Assembly (NCBI GenBank): GCA_029959645.1
Contig: JASCOJ010000010.1
Location: 1 to 39,850 of the forward strand
Direction: 5' to 3'
DNA length: 39,850 nucleotides
Source: Microbacteriaceae bacterium PS02332
Lineage (GTDB): Bacteria; Actinomycetota; Actinomycetes; Actinomycetales; Microbacteriaceae
Shown one piece after another: positions 9,970 to 18,091 of this stretch (the first letter of the stretch is position 1; the number at the start of each line of letters is the position of its first letter). The notes below the pieces were generated by a model that did not search any database, had not been told where the DNA came from, and saw only the letters and a program-made list of their open reading frames with translations. Made by a program: the position numbers and the translations under genes.

Positions 9970-10586
9970 AGGACCGCTCCTCCCGGGCTCGCGAGCCCCT
10001 CGTCGAGGTCGCTCCGGCCGGTGTGGCCGCCCTCGTCACGGATCTCCTCCAGCGCCGCCTCGCTCGCCGCCGGGTCCACACCGGCGACGAGGTCCTCGTA
10101 CACGAAGACGTCGAGCCCGGCGTGCACCCCGTCGAGCGCGGACGCCCGGACGCAGTGGTCCGTCGCGATGCCGACGATGTCGAGGGCGTGCACCTTCCGG
10201 TCGTAGAGCACGTCGGTCAGGTCCGCACCGGTGTCGGTGACGCCCTCGAACGCGGAGTAGGCGGGCTCGCCCTGTCCCTTCGTGACGTGCACGTCGACGT
10301 CGCTCGTGTCGAGCGCCGGGTGGTACTCCGCTCCCGGGGTCCCGGCGACGCAGTGCACCGGCCAGGTGGTGCGGAAGTCCGGGCCCTCGGGACCGGCGAA
10401 GTGGCCGCTGTTGTCCCCCGTGGCGTCGTGCCAGTCGCGCGACGCGACGACGAGGTCGTACTCGTCCGCGTGCCGGCGGAGGAAGGCGGAGATCCGCTCG
10501 GCCAGGGCCGCTCCGCCGGTGACCGCGAGCGTGCCGCCCTCGGTGAAGTCGTTCTGGACGTCGGTGATGAGCAGTGCCCGGGTCAT
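9966..10586 (-). CDS. pncA: Nicotinamidase
   Basis: It hydrolyses nicotinamide to nicotinate and ammonia for NAD salvage and, in mycobacteria, is the enzyme that activates pyrazinamide. The 206-residue product has the triad Asp9, Lys103 and Cys145 (in IATDHCVRAS), and the metal ligands Asp51, His53, His62 with His78. The N-terminus TRALLITDVQNDF is typical. I start at ATG 10586, which has GGAG 4-5 nt upstream; the frame is open further upstream but without family similarity. Compared with mycobacterial PncA, the product carries about 20 extra C-terminal residues, ending over the gabD start. It lies 23 nt after dacB. Confidence 0.93.
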   Translation of the reverse strand: MTRALLITDVQNDFTEGGTLAVTGGAALAERISAFLRRHADEYDLVVASRDWHDATGDNSGHFAGPEGPDFRTTWPVHCVAGTPGAEYHPALDTSDVDVHVTKGQGEPAYSAFEGVTDTGADLTDVLYDRKVHALDIVGIATDHCVRASALDGVHAGLDVFVYEDLVAGVDPAASEAALEEIRDEGGHTGRSDLDEGLASPGGAVL

Positions 10587-10609
10587 TTCTCCATCCAACA
10601 CCCGGCGGG

Positions 10610-12199
10610 TCAGGACGAGGCCAGCGACCCCCCGCATCGGTAGGTGGCCGCGGTGACCGCGTCGAGCGCCGGCAGCGCCGCTGCGCGCGGCGACCCGATG
10701 GCGTAGAACGCGAAGGTCAGCCGCTTGCCGTCGGCGGCGTCGATGTACCCGCCGAGGGTGTTCGCGCTGTCGATCCACCCGGTCTTCGCGTGCACCTTGC
10801 CGCGCGCGACCGCGTTCGCGCCCGTGAAGCGGCTGGCGAGCGTCCCGGACACCCCGGCGACCGGCAAGACCTGGGCGAGCGTGCCGAGGCCCTGCTGCCC
10901 GGCCGCGACCGGCACCATGAGCCGTGCGACGAACTCGGGCGACACCGCGTTCGACGCGCTCTCCCCCGACCCGTCACGGATCGTGATGCCCCCGGCGTCC
11001 AACCCGTAGGTGGTCAGGGCCCGCTGGTACACGCCGGTCAGGGACGCGGCGGACCCACCGGCACCGGACTCCTTCGAGGAGATGCGGGCGAGCATCTCCG
11101 CGAGGGTGTTGTCCGAGTTCGGGATCATCTGCCCGATGAGGTCCGACACCGGCTGCGAGGACACCTGGGCGATCGTGGTCTGCGAGGTCGTCGCCCGCTC
11201 CGTGACCTGCGCGGTCGAGGCCCCGACGACCCCGGCGTTCGCGAGCGCGGTCCGGAAGGCGTTCCCGGCACGGCCGATCGGGTCCGTCGACCGCGGCGAC
11301 GTGGCAGCGGCCGGGTTCGCCCGGTCACCGTCGACCATGAGCGCGGTCACCTCGGGCTGGTAGCCGATCGTCCGCTCCGACACCGGCCACGTCGGGTCCC
11401 AGGCGTCGGCAGCGCTCCAGTAGGTGCCGTCGGCGACGATCGTCGTGACCGGCGTGTCACCGAGCCGGGCCTTCACCTGCTGCGCGAGCTGCGGGAGGGT
11501 CGGAGCACCCGGGTAGACCGTGCCGCCGCCGGCGGACAGGGTGGCGTCGCCGTGCCCGACGAGGGCGATCGTGCCGTTGCCCTCGTCCGTGACGGTCGTC
11601 GGGATCCGGTGGGCGCCGCCGAGGACGGACAGCGCGGTGGCGCTCGTCAGGGTCTTCATCACGCTGCCGGTCTGCGCCGGCGTGCTGCCGCTCCGCGACC
11701 AGAGCACCTCGCCCGTCGTGGCGTCCAGGACCGCGCCCTCGAAGCGGCCGAGGCCACTGGCGGAAGCGGCGGAGGCGATCGAACAGGTCCGGGGCGCCGC
11801 CGCCTGCGGCGCCGCCGTCGGGGTCGCGGTCGGGGTCGCGGTCGGCGTCGCGGACGCCACCGGCGTCGGGGTGGCCGTCGGCGTGGCGGACCGCGTCGGG
11901 CCGGCGCTGCGCGTCGACGTGGCGGCGGGAGGGAGCGGGTCACCGGCAGCCGTCGCGGCGTTCACCGCGACCACCCCGCCCGAGCCGAGCGCGAGGATGG
12001 TGACGAGGCCACCGACGGCCCAGGGCACCGGCTTCCGGGCGATGGAGGCGCGGAGACGGCCGAAGGCGCCGGACCCGCCAGCAGCGCCGGCAGGTGCGGC
12101 AGGTGCGGCGGTGGCCGCGCGCCGGCCGGAGCGCCGTGTGGGATCGGTCGCCTCCCGGTGGTCGTCAGCGGGGGGCGGGGTACCTGGTGCGTCGGACAT
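10610..12199 (-). CDS. dacB: D-Ala-D-Ala carboxypeptidase/endopeptidase, penicillin-binding protein (S13 family)
   Basis: An extracytoplasmic low-molecular-weight PBP that trims peptidoglycan cross-bridges. The 529-residue protein has a basic Ala/Pro-rich cytoplasmic tail, one membrane segment at about 59-82, a Thr/Pro/Ala-rich linker (about 92-136, TPTATPTP-like repeats) and the S13 catalytic domain. The active-site motifs are SVMK (Ser179, Lys182), SDN (Ser362) and KTG (Lys472). The linker DNA is a run of near-identical short repeats, so its length probably varies among strains. The ATG at 12199 is preceded by TAGGAT 8 nt upstream, which fits a leaderless transcript leading dacB-pncA-gabD. 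Confidence 0.92.
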   Translation of the reverse strand: MSDAPGTPPPADDHREATDPTRRSGRRAATAAPAAPAGAAGGSGAFGRLRASIARKPVPWAVGGLVTILALGSGGVVAVNAATAAGDPLPPAATSTRSAGPTRSATPTATPTPVASATPTATPTATPTAAPQAAAPRTCSIASAASASGLGRFEGAVLDATTGEVLWSRSGSTPAQTGSVMKTLTSATALSVLGGAHRIPTTVTDEGNGTIALVGHGDATLSAGGGTVYPGAPTLPQLAQQVKARLGDTPVTTIVADGTYWSAADAWDPTWPVSERTIGYQPEVTALMVDGDRANPAAATSPRSTDPIGRAGNAFRTALANAGVVGASTAQVTERATTSQTTIAQVSSQPVSDLIGQMIPNSDNTLAEMLARISSKESGAGGSAASLTGVYQRALTTYGLDAGGITIRDGSGESASNAVSPEFVARLMVPVAAGQQGLGTLAQVLPVAGVSGTLASRFTGANAVARGKVHAKTGWIDSANTLGGYIDAADGKRLTFAFYAIGSPRAAALPALDAVTAATYRCGGSLASS

Positions 12200-12207
12200 C
12201 GCGGACG

Positions 12208-12213
12208 ATCCTA
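12208..12213 (-). promoter_or_regulatory. -10 box of a leaderless dacB promoter
   Basis: On the minus strand TAGGAT is followed by 8 nt and then the dacB ATG, with no ribosome site. Just upstream lies a small CGGGG/CCCCG inverted repeat around a TCACG loop, which could be an operator or chance. Confidence 0.5.
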
Positions 12214-12227
12214 CGGGGCGTGACCCC

Positions 12228-12245
12228 GCGCCTCCAGGCCCGGTC
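12228..12245. repeat. Dispersed GCCTCCAGGC element, copy 2
   Basis: GCGCCTCCAGGCCCGGTC lies in the gap between dacB and the oxidoreductase gene. It shares the GCCTCCAGGC core with the hairpin at 488-530 and the copy at 32653-32671, always outside genes. Confidence 0.45.
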
Positions 12246-12282
12246 GGTCGTCACCACGTCCACCGGCACGGGTCGGTGCGCG

Positions 12283-13269
12283 TCAGTCCTCGTCGTCGGC
12301 CGCGTAGCGGACGCCGACCTGCCGGCGTGCCTCGTCCATGGCGGCCATGATCGCCACGGTCTGCTCCGGGTCCATCGGGCCGCCGTCCCGGCGGCCGGTG
12401 GTGATCATCGCCTCGAGTGCCCGGGCCTCGTGCGCGTAGCCCACGAGTTCCTCGCGCCCGTCGAACTCCTCGACCACGGCACCGTCCCGGTCGCGGATCC
12501 GCCAGGTCGTCGGGACCTGCCAGGTCGGGTCGAGGTCGATGCGCCCCTCGGTACCGATGATCGACGCACTGTCCGGGCTGGCGAGGTCGAGGGCGAAGTG
12601 CAGCACCGACTGGGCCCCGCCCTCGTGCGTCATCACGATGCCCATCTGCTCGTCGACGCCCTGGTCGCTGAGCGTCCCCGCCGCCACGAGCGACGTCGGG
12701 ACGCCGAGCACGTCCACCGCGAACGACAGCGGGTAGACGCCGAGGTCGAGGAGCGCGCCACCACCGAGCGCCGGATCGCGCAACCGGTGCCGCGGGTCCG
12801 TCGGCAGCGCCTGGTGGTGCGTCGCCTGCACGAGACGCGGGGTGCCGATCCGTCCCTCGGCGATCACCTGGCGGATCATCGCCGACTGCGGCAGGAAGCG
12901 GGTCCACATCGCCTCGAGGACGGCGACGTCGGCCTGTCGCGCGGCGTCGACCACCCGGCGCGCCTGCGCAGCCGTGAGGGTGAAGGCCTTCTCGACGAGC
13001 ACGTGTTTGCCGGCACCGATCGCGAGCAGGGCGTCCTCGGCGTGCCGCGAGTGCGGCGTCGCGATGTAGACCGCGTCGACCTCGGGGTCGGCCACGAGGG
13101 ACGCGTAGTCACCGTGCGCTCGCGGGATGTCGAACTCGGCGGCGAAGGCACGGGCGCCCTCGTCGGTGCGCGACCCGACCGCGGTGAACTCCACCCCCGC
13201 GGCGGCGCAGTCGCTGACGAAGGACCGGGCGATGCCACCGGTGCCCAGGACTCCCCATCGAACGGTCAT
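12283..13269 (-). CDS. Gfo/Idh/MocA-family oxidoreductase
   Basis: A 328-residue NAD(P)-dependent oxidoreductase of the family that acts on sugars, inositols and related compounds; the substrate is not visible. The Rossmann dinucleotide loop is GTGGIARSF near residue 9. The substrate-domain motifs are VLVEKAFTLT, with the conserved Glu-Lys, and GGGALLDLGVYPLSFA. It is monocistronic, bounded by the dispersed repeat downstream and its own promoter upstream. The ATG at 13269 has TAGACA 6 nt upstream and no ribosome site, which supports a leaderless message and fixes the start. Base use matches the surrounding core genes. Confidence 0.88.
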   Translation of the reverse strand: MTVRWGVLGTGGIARSFVSDCAAAGVEFTAVGSRTDEGARAFAAEFDIPRAHGDYASLVADPEVDAVYIATPHSRHAEDALLAIGAGKHVLVEKAFTLTAAQARRVVDAARQADVAVLEAMWTRFLPQSAMIRQVIAEGRIGTPRLVQATHHQALPTDPRHRLRDPALGGGALLDLGVYPLSFAVDVLGVPTSLVAAGTLSDQGVDEQMGIVMTHEGGAQSVLHFALDLASPDSASIIGTEGRIDLDPTWQVPTTWRIRDRDGAVVEEFDGREELVGYAHEARALEAMITTGRRDGGPMDPEQTVAIMAAMDEARRQVGVRYAADDED

Positions 13270-13275
13270 GAGGAC

Positions 13276-13281
13276 TGTCTA
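13276..13281 (-). promoter_or_regulatory. -10 box of a leaderless oxidoreductase promoter
   Basis: Minus-strand TAGACA sits 6 nt before the ATG at 13269. The spacing matches the other leaderless starts in this window. Confidence 0.45.
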
Positions 13282-13316
13282 CCAGGGTGAGCGGGACGGC
13301 CGTGCGGTGTGGACGG

Positions 13317-14165
13317 TCAGTCGATCCTGCGGTAGCCGGAGATGATCTGCCGACCCTGCCGGTCGGTGATCTCCGTGATGCCCTGCGCGCGGAGCAGGGC
13401 CAGCTGGTTCGACGGCACGATCCAGTACGTGTGCTGGCCGTGGTCGATCACGACGTACTCGTCGGGTGCCCCGGCGGTCCTGCTCGGGACGTGGGTCAAG
13501 CGGATCATGTCATCCTCCTCGTCGTTCCCCGTTGCGGGGTCGTGGCTGCCGTCGAACTCGAAGTGCCAGGGTTCGACCTGGGCGAACCCGTCGCCGCGGG
13601 GCTGCCACCCGTACCGAGGCGCGTGGGTGTTCATCCAGACCTTCTGCGGCGACCCGGCGATCTGCACGCCGCCGGCGAAGTCACAGGCCAGCGCCCACCC
13701 GTGGAGGGACGTCCCGGGCCGCGCCGCGAGGTTGCCGGTGCCGGCCTGGTACCGGTCCCAGTTGACCTGCTGCGTCGCGAAGTCGCGGTACGCCTCCTCG
13801 ATCGCGAGCGGGCGTCCGAACCGCTCGGCGTAGGCGGCGGAGAGGTCCTGGTAGGCGATGGCCGCGTCCGGGCGGAGGTACGGCTGGCCGGTGTTCGCGG
13901 GCACCCGTGTGAGCACCGAGACCGGGATCCGGCCGTTCGCGTACCCGCCCCAGGACGACGCGGACACGACGGCCGCCCGCATGCTCGGGTCCACAGCTGG
14001 ACCGGACTCCGGGAAGGGCGCCCCTCCCCCGCCCGTGGCCGCCGACGCCGGGCCTGGAGCGCCGCACTCGGTCACCATGGCCCCGACCGAGGCCAGCGCT
14101 CCCCACGTGAGCACCTGACGGCGGGTCGGACCGGTACGACTGGCAGCTGCGTCGCTGTCGCTCAT
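13317..14165 (-). CDS. Tat-exported M15-family D-Ala-D-Ala carboxypeptidase with a C-terminal extra domain
   Basis: A 282-residue zinc peptidase of the VanY/M15 type acting on cell-wall peptides outside the membrane. The N-terminus carries a twin-arginine signal (TRRQVL, Arg15-Arg16) followed by a hydrophobic stretch; the nearby Cys34 is in TEC, which is not a good lipobox. Zinc and catalytic residues are present: His155 and Asp162 in SLHGWALACDF, and Glu198 with His201 in EPWHFEF. After about residue 215 comes a 65-residue extension (IRLTHVPSRT ... YWIVPSNQLALLRAQGI) resembling small C-terminal domains of actinophage lysins, by recollection only. A GGAGG site precedes the ATG. It borders the phage-derived island and may be a domesticated lysin. 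Confidence 0.85.
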   Translation of the reverse strand: MSDSDAAASRTGPTRRQVLTWGALASVGAMVTECGAPGPASAATGGGGAPFPESGPAVDPSMRAAVVSASSWGGYANGRIPVSVLTRVPANTGQPYLRPDAAIAYQDLSAAYAERFGRPLAIEEAYRDFATQQVNWDRYQAGTGNLAARPGTSLHGWALACDFAGGVQIAGSPQKVWMNTHAPRYGWQPRGDGFAQVEPWHFEFDGSHDPATGNDEEDDMIRLTHVPSRTAGAPDEYVVIDHGQHTYWIVPSNQLALLRAQGITEITDRQGRQIISGYRRID

Positions 14166-14227
14166 GCGCCTCCCTCCCGATCCCGGGCATCGGGTGACCT
14201 ACCCCAGCCCATCGCCGTACTGGAATG

Positions 14228-14893
14228 CTACACACCACGACCTCGTCGTCGTCGAAGGTGGACGGACGACACCGAGCCCGAAGTGGCTCGTTCGAGGACA
14301 GCGGAACCGCGAGACGCCCCGTTGCCGTTCAACACGACCGCGTTCGACGACGCGAACACCCTGCACGGCAGCCTCGTCATGTTCGTCCGCCTCTGCGCCG
14401 GACGACTCCGCCGGCAGGCACCCGGCGCCGCGAAGAACGCGTGGACGAACGCGGAGGGACGCGTCGTCGGCCTCCCCGGCGAACACCACCCCCGGCGATG
14501 CACGCCAGGCCGTGTCCGTCATGGCGACGTGGCTCGTCGCGCACCTCGAGGACCTCTGCTGGCAGGAGATCCACGACGTCGAGTGAATGTCCGACGAGCT
14601 CCGCAACGTGTGGACCATCAAGTCGCGGTGGCCCACGAAGCGGCAGTCGTACTGGTCACCGCTGCCCTACCCGACCGACGGCGGACGCGTCGCCGTGTAC
14701 CCGCCAGAGACGGCTGACGCGGCGGAGACGGCTTCGTGCATGCAGTGCGGCCGCCAGTTCACCGCAGACGAGTACCAGGCGTACCTCCGCGCCTACAACG
14801 CCAGCCGGCAGACGATCGGCGACACCGCAGCAGATGCGCCTCTCCGAACGCGTCAAGGCGCAGCTGCTCGCGAATTATGAGAGGACCGCATAA
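14228..14893 (+). pseudogene. Broken phage-type early protein (helical + zinc ribbon)
   Basis: Three reading frames must be joined to follow one protein. The first part (PLPFNTTAFDDANTLHGSL ... EGRVVGLP, about 14319-14480) breaks at a CCCC run at 14474-14477. It resumes in another frame as NTTPGDARQAVSVMATW and LVAHLEDLCWQEIHDVE. TGA at 14584-14586 then interrupts it, and the same frame goes on as MSDELRNVWTIKSRWP, GGRVAVYPP and the zinc half-site CMQCGRQF. Near 14820 it shifts again and ends MRLSERVKAQLLANYERTA. The pattern resembles an actinophage early protein with a C-terminal zinc ribbon, which I recall but cannot search. The true 5' end is unclear. Three lesions in 570 nt argue for decay over a single sequencing error. 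Confidence 0.65.
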
Positions 14894-14916
14894 CACGATC
14901 AAGCTCGCACCGGGCC

Positions 14917-14922
14917 TAGCCT
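14917..14922 (+). promoter_or_regulatory. -10 box of a leaderless promoter for the 14929 gene
   Basis: TAGCCT is followed by 6 nt and then ATG, with no ribosome site. It matches the leaderless pattern seen in the core genes. Confidence 0.45.
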
Positions 14923-14928
14923 GCTGTC

Positions 14929-15351
14929 ATGACGGACTGGTCTGAGGTACTTGCCCCTGGGATCACAACGATCGGCGTTGTAGCTGCGGCAGCCCTGACT
15001 CGAAACCGTGGAGGAACCGACCATAGGGCCGAGTTGAAGGCGGACCTCGAGATACTTGATGCGCTGCCCAGTGAATCACCTGCTCGTGAGGCGCTTCTCG
15101 CGGACATTGAGCGTCGGATCGTCGGGTCATCGACGGCGGACACCAAGCGCCGCGACCCGGCAGGCGTCGCCCTCGGGTTTTTCTTCCTCGGGCTGGCAAT
15201 CTGGCTCGCAGTGCTCGCGGTCAACGCGTCGGGGGCGCTCCACGGGATCTTCCTCGGTTGCGCCATCGCGGTCGGTGCGTTGGGTATCTACGGGGTTGGC
15301 GCTGATCTGCGCAAGGTGGAGCGTGACGCGAAAGGGCGACCTATCCGTTAG
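14929..15351 (+). CDS. Small membrane protein of unknown function
   Basis: I do not recognise this 140-residue protein. A short hydrophobic N-terminal segment (about 10-24) is followed by a charged, probably cytoplasmic stretch (25-73, rich in Glu, Arg, Asp), and then by two strong hydrophobic segments at about 76-95 and 98-117, with a basic tail ending RKVERDAKGRPIR. The gene has its own leaderless promoter and an inverted repeat after it, so it is a complete transcription unit. Its GC content is lower than that of the core genes. It is intact while the phage genes on either side are broken, which suggests selection for its function. Confidence 0.7.
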   Translation: MTDWSEVLAPGITTIGVVAAAALTRNRGGTDHRAELKADLEILDALPSESPAREALLADIERRIVGSSTADTKRRDPAGVALGFFFLGLAIWLAVLAVNASGALHGIFLGCAIAVGALGIYGVGADLRKVERDAKGRPIR

Positions 15352-15368
15352 GGGCGGTTCGCATAATG

Positions 15369-15393
15369 CCCAGCAGTCACCCCGACTGCTGGG
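15369..15393. terminator. Hairpin between convergent membrane-protein genes
   Basis: CCCAGCAGT (15369-15377) pairs perfectly with ACTGCTGGG (15385-15393) around a 7-nt loop. It lies between the stops of the plus-strand 14929 gene and the minus-strand 15941 gene. There is no clear T tract on either side. Confidence 0.5.
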
Positions 15394-15464
15394 CCGTCCC
15401 CCGGCGGTACCCGTTCCGGCCCACCCATGACGTCGCCTACGAGGAGGGGTGGACTCAGGAGGGG

Positions 15465-15941
15465 TTAGACCCAGGGCACCGTCTTCTTCCAATACCACAT
15501 CGACTTCACGACCCCCGTCGCATCGAGGATCAGCAGCAGCAGGCTGAGAGCGAGTGCAATCAGGGCAATGATCGCACTCGCGTGTGTAAACGAGAGAGCC
15601 GTCGGGTCAGGGGCGCCAGTCTCACTGCCTACAACCGAGACGGACGTCGACCCGACGAAGGACACGAGAGAGCCTGCCGCGGGGACAACAGCGGCGACGA
15701 GGCTGAGCCACATGCCCCGCCGATTGTTGTACTTCTTGGCTAGTCCGAAAGCGAAGCGTACCACCCCGGCGAGGTAGGCAAGAGTGATTGCATTGAGGGA
15801 TTGGAGGTGCTCCCACTCCTTAGCCATGTCGACGATAACGATCACCGCGAGGACGACGGCCCCAACGAGAAGTAGCGCGGCTCCAGGATATGCCACATAG
15901 GTCGGCAGTTCCCAAGTCCCTGTCTTAGGTTTTTTAGTCAC
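15465..15941 (-). CDS. Small multi-spanning membrane protein of unknown function
   Basis: This 158-residue protein is not recognised. It has a short basic N-terminus (TKKPKTG), then hydrophobic segments at about 17-38, 50-68, 77-98 and 120-142, consistent with four membrane spans. A polar loop with SETGAPDPTALSF lies before the last span. The start is a GTG, with TAGGTT 6 nt upstream on the minus strand and no ribosome site, so a leaderless message is likely. Composition is less GC-rich than the flanking core. Location among phage remnants makes phage exclusion or lysogenic conversion possible, but nothing in the sequence shows it. Confidence 0.68.
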   Translation of the reverse strand: MTKKPKTGTWELPTYVAYPGAALLLVGAVVLAVIVIVDMAKEWEHLQSLNAITLAYLAGVVRFAFGLAKKYNNRRGMWLSLVAAVVPAAGSLVSFVGSTSVSVVGSETGAPDPTALSFTHASAIIALIALALSLLLLILDATGVVKSMWYWKKTVPWV

Positions 15942-15947
15942 CGTCTG

Positions 15948-15953
15948 AACCTA
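15948..15953 (-). promoter_or_regulatory. -10 box of a leaderless promoter for the 15941 gene
   Basis: Minus-strand TAGGTT is followed by 6 nt and the GTG start. A second TATGCT a few bases further upstream is an alternative. Confidence 0.4.
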
Positions 15954-16197
15954 GAGCATAAGGAGGCGCTTGCAACTCTGCCCGGCTACTGGACGGTCAA
16001 GCAGATCGCGCGCAGCATCCCTGGATGCATTCGAGATGGCGAGGAGCGGGGCGAGTGAGCGTCCTATTGCTCCTCGCGCCCTCAGGTCCCAGGCTCGCCC
16101 GCACTCGCTGAGGCCGCGAGCCCGTTGCAGGCCGCGACTTCGCTTGCTGATGCCGCTCGAGCGGTCCTGCCACGCTCTCAACTCGAAGCTAGAGGGC

Positions 16198-16833
16198 TTA
16201 GTCGTCCTCTAGCGTCTGGCTCGGGACGGGTTCCGGATTGGCCTCCGCCTGAGCTCGGGTGTACGGATACCCCTCAGGCGTCGCGACCCAGATATACGTC
16301 GCGCGGAGAGCCGCCTGCCGTGCGCGGTGCTGCCCCTTCCTCCACTCAACCTGAGGCTTGTTGTACTCGGCCTCGAACGCCTTGATGGCGTCACGCACCA
16401 TCGTCTGCCCGTTCGGCTCGTTGGGGAGCGCAACCGACATGTAGAGAGCCTCTTCTGCAGCTTCCAACGCAGATCTTCGCCCCACTTCATGTCCCACAGG
16501 AAGGAGTGAGCCTTTGTCCACCATCTCGTCGACCGCGAGACGAACGAACTCCTCCATCTTTACGGCGATCCGTTGCCGATCTTCCCGTCGCTTCCGGTCC
16601 TGCTCAGCATCATTGATCAAAGCAGTGAGAGCAGCGTTGTCTCGCGATGTCCGCCGGTTGAACCTGTACGCCTGGAAGGCGATGAACGCCGAGAAACCAG
16701 CCACGAGAACGGTCGCGACGGTTTGGCATGCGGGCATCACGAAGTCACGCCACGACTCGTAGGCCAGGTCGTGCACGATCGGCTTGGCGGCGGCCGTGAG
16801 GACTGCCAAGGAATTTGAGGCAAGGAAGGACAC
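16198..16833 (-). CDS. Membrane-anchored cytoplasmic protein of unknown function
   Basis: A 211-residue protein with no recognised family. After about 30 residues there is one strong membrane span (CQTVATVLVAGFSAFIAFQAY, about 35-56). It is followed by a basic FNRRTSRD stop-transfer sequence, a charged helical region (about 65-100, EQDRKRREDRQR) likely to form a coiled coil, and a soluble C-terminal domain ending ANPEPVPSQTLEDD. The frame is open to a GTG at 16884, but the GTG at 16833 has TACGGT 6 nt upstream, matching the leaderless pattern, so I choose 16833. The layout (anchor, RTxRR, coiled coil, soluble part) resembles the gene at 18694-19269, although the C-terminal parts differ. Confidence 0.65.
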   Translation of the reverse strand: MSFLASNSLAVLTAAAKPIVHDLAYESWRDFVMPACQTVATVLVAGFSAFIAFQAYRFNRRTSRDNAALTALINDAEQDRKRREDRQRIAVKMEEFVRLAVDEMVDKGSLLPVGHEVGRRSALEAAEEALYMSVALPNEPNGQTMVRDAIKAFEAEYNKPQVEWRKGQHRARQAALRATYIWVATPEGYPYTRAQAEANPEPVPSQTLEDD

Positions 16834-16839
16834 GCAAGC

Positions 16840-16845
16840 ACCGTA
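16840..16845 (-). promoter_or_regulatory. -10 box deciding the 16833 start
   Basis: Minus-strand TACGGT followed by GCTTGC and GTG. This supports the shorter of two possible starts of the membrane-anchored protein. Confidence 0.4.
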
Positions 16846-16955
16846 CCGGCACGGAGCGACGCGCTGAGCACGGGTGCTTGACACGTTTCAGCGGCACGAA
16901 TACGTTTCGAGCCGTAGGCAAGTGGTAACGAACCGCTTGCCCTTCGTGCCTCTAA

Positions 16956-16989
16956 GAGAAGGGCCCTCACTCCGGTGGGGGCCCTTCTC
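16956..16989. terminator. Strong phage-like hairpin
   Basis: GAGAAGGGCCC (16956-16966) pairs with GGGCCCTTCTC (16979-16989) around a 12-nt loop. Such GGGCCC stem terminators are common between actinophage genes. It stands just before the first HNH pseudogene. Confidence 0.65.
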
Positions 16990-17073
16990 GTCGTTCCAGC
17001 ACACCAGCGCCCCGAGGGAAGCCGCGCTGCGCCAACAGTTGGGTGCATGAACAACCTCGTGGAAGGAGTTGAT

Positions 17074-17604
17074 GTGACTAGACGGACCCAGGGCAGCAGC
17101 GCCAAGCAGTGCAACGAAAGTGGCTGCGACAAGCTGGTACGAGCCCGCGGCCTCTGCTCCACTCACTACAACCAGCAACACCTCGTCGCCAGGCACGCAG
17201 TTGTTGCATCCCAGTGCAAGGCCTGTGGAGACACGGTGCGGCGGGAGGCTCGGCACGGCAGGCGATTTGTCTGCTCAGTCAAGTGCAGGAGCGTGCTGAG
17301 CGACCACTCTGGCGGCTCCTGTAGTTGGGCCGGCCGACGCGGCGTCGCGAGCTTGGAGCTACGGCTGCACAGAGGTCGTCACCTTGGAGGCCGAGACGAT
17401 CTTCGATTGCGGCAACTGGACCTGTTACCTCTGGGCCAGAGCGTCAATCGAAATGCTTATACACTGGACCCCCGAGCACATGCGGTCCACCATGTCGTCT
17501 CGCTTGGGCAAGGCGGCGCGCACACTCCTGCAAACGTCCGCTGCGCCTGTCATGGGTGCAGCGGACGAAAGTCGCGGCGCTCTCATCCGCTCAGCTCAGC
17601 GTGA
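17074..17604 (+). pseudogene. Broken phage HNH endonuclease (copy 1)
   Basis: A good ribosome site (GGAAGGAG, spacing 5) leads to GTG at 17074. The product begins with a zinc-binding block (QCNESGCDKLVRARGLCSTHY) and then CKACGDTVRREARHGRRFVC. Around 17310-17325 the sense moves to another frame, reading WSYGCTEVVTLEAE and TIFDCGNWTCYL. At CTCTGGGCCAG near 17430 one base seems to be missing, and the first frame resumes with QSVNRNAYTLDPRAHAVHHVV, SLGQGGAHTPANVRCACHGC. The last piece is the HNH core (His-His-Val, Asn, His). Two frameshifts make it non-functional unless they are sequencing errors. HNH endonucleases in phages usually sit next to the terminase genes. Confidence 0.7.
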
Positions 17605-17845
17605 CGTCGACACAGTGCCCCGAGGAGCGGATCGGGCGCAAGCATCCATCACGAGGATGAGCACTGAACACCTGGGCGGCCGGGACCGTCAGCTTCCGGG
17701 TAGACGGACGCGCACCCGGCCGCTCACCACCAACTTCCCCGGGCCCGCCGGCCACTCATTTAGCAGCAACGCCGCCGCCTACCCACCATCCGCGTGGGGG
17801 TCGCAGCAGCAAGCACACACAGTGCGGCGCTGAGCTCGGGGATCC

Positions 17846-18091
17846 TTGTGGCCGTCACGCCCGAGCAACACGCTGGTGACACGCGGAACCCGGCACCCTG
17901 ACGGCCGACAATCAACAGACCTCAACGACGAGGGCAACGACCTTGACGACGTCAACACACACCGCACACTCGCCAACCGCTGGCCCACCCCGACCGGGCA
18001 CGACGGACACGGCGCCCCGCTCTACCCATGGCAGCAGGCAGAACCCGCACCAGTCGACGCCGCCTGCCAAGCGCTCGATGACAAGCAGTGA
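17846..18091 (+). pseudogene. Possible remnant reading frame before the second HNH gene
   Basis: An 81-codon frame whose TGA overlaps the GTG of the next HNH remnant (GTGA), as is usual for adjacent phage genes. The last third (GHGAPLYPWQQAEPAPVDAAC) looks like coding sequence; the start is not convincing and no family is recognised. The stretch from 17605 to 17845 upstream holds no gene or structure that I can support. Confidence 0.25.

Noticed and set aside
8533-10206. 557-codon plus-strand frame opposite gabD and pncA
   Set aside because: Composition is that of an antisense shadow; both minus-strand genes have complete active sites.
11815-11905. CRISPR or regulatory repeat in dacB
   Set aside because: The repeats encode the Thr/Pro/Ala linker in frame and have no spacer structure.
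15951-16181. 76-codon minus-strand frame
   Set aside because: Arg-rich with no start signal or family pattern; the 244-bp gap appears empty.
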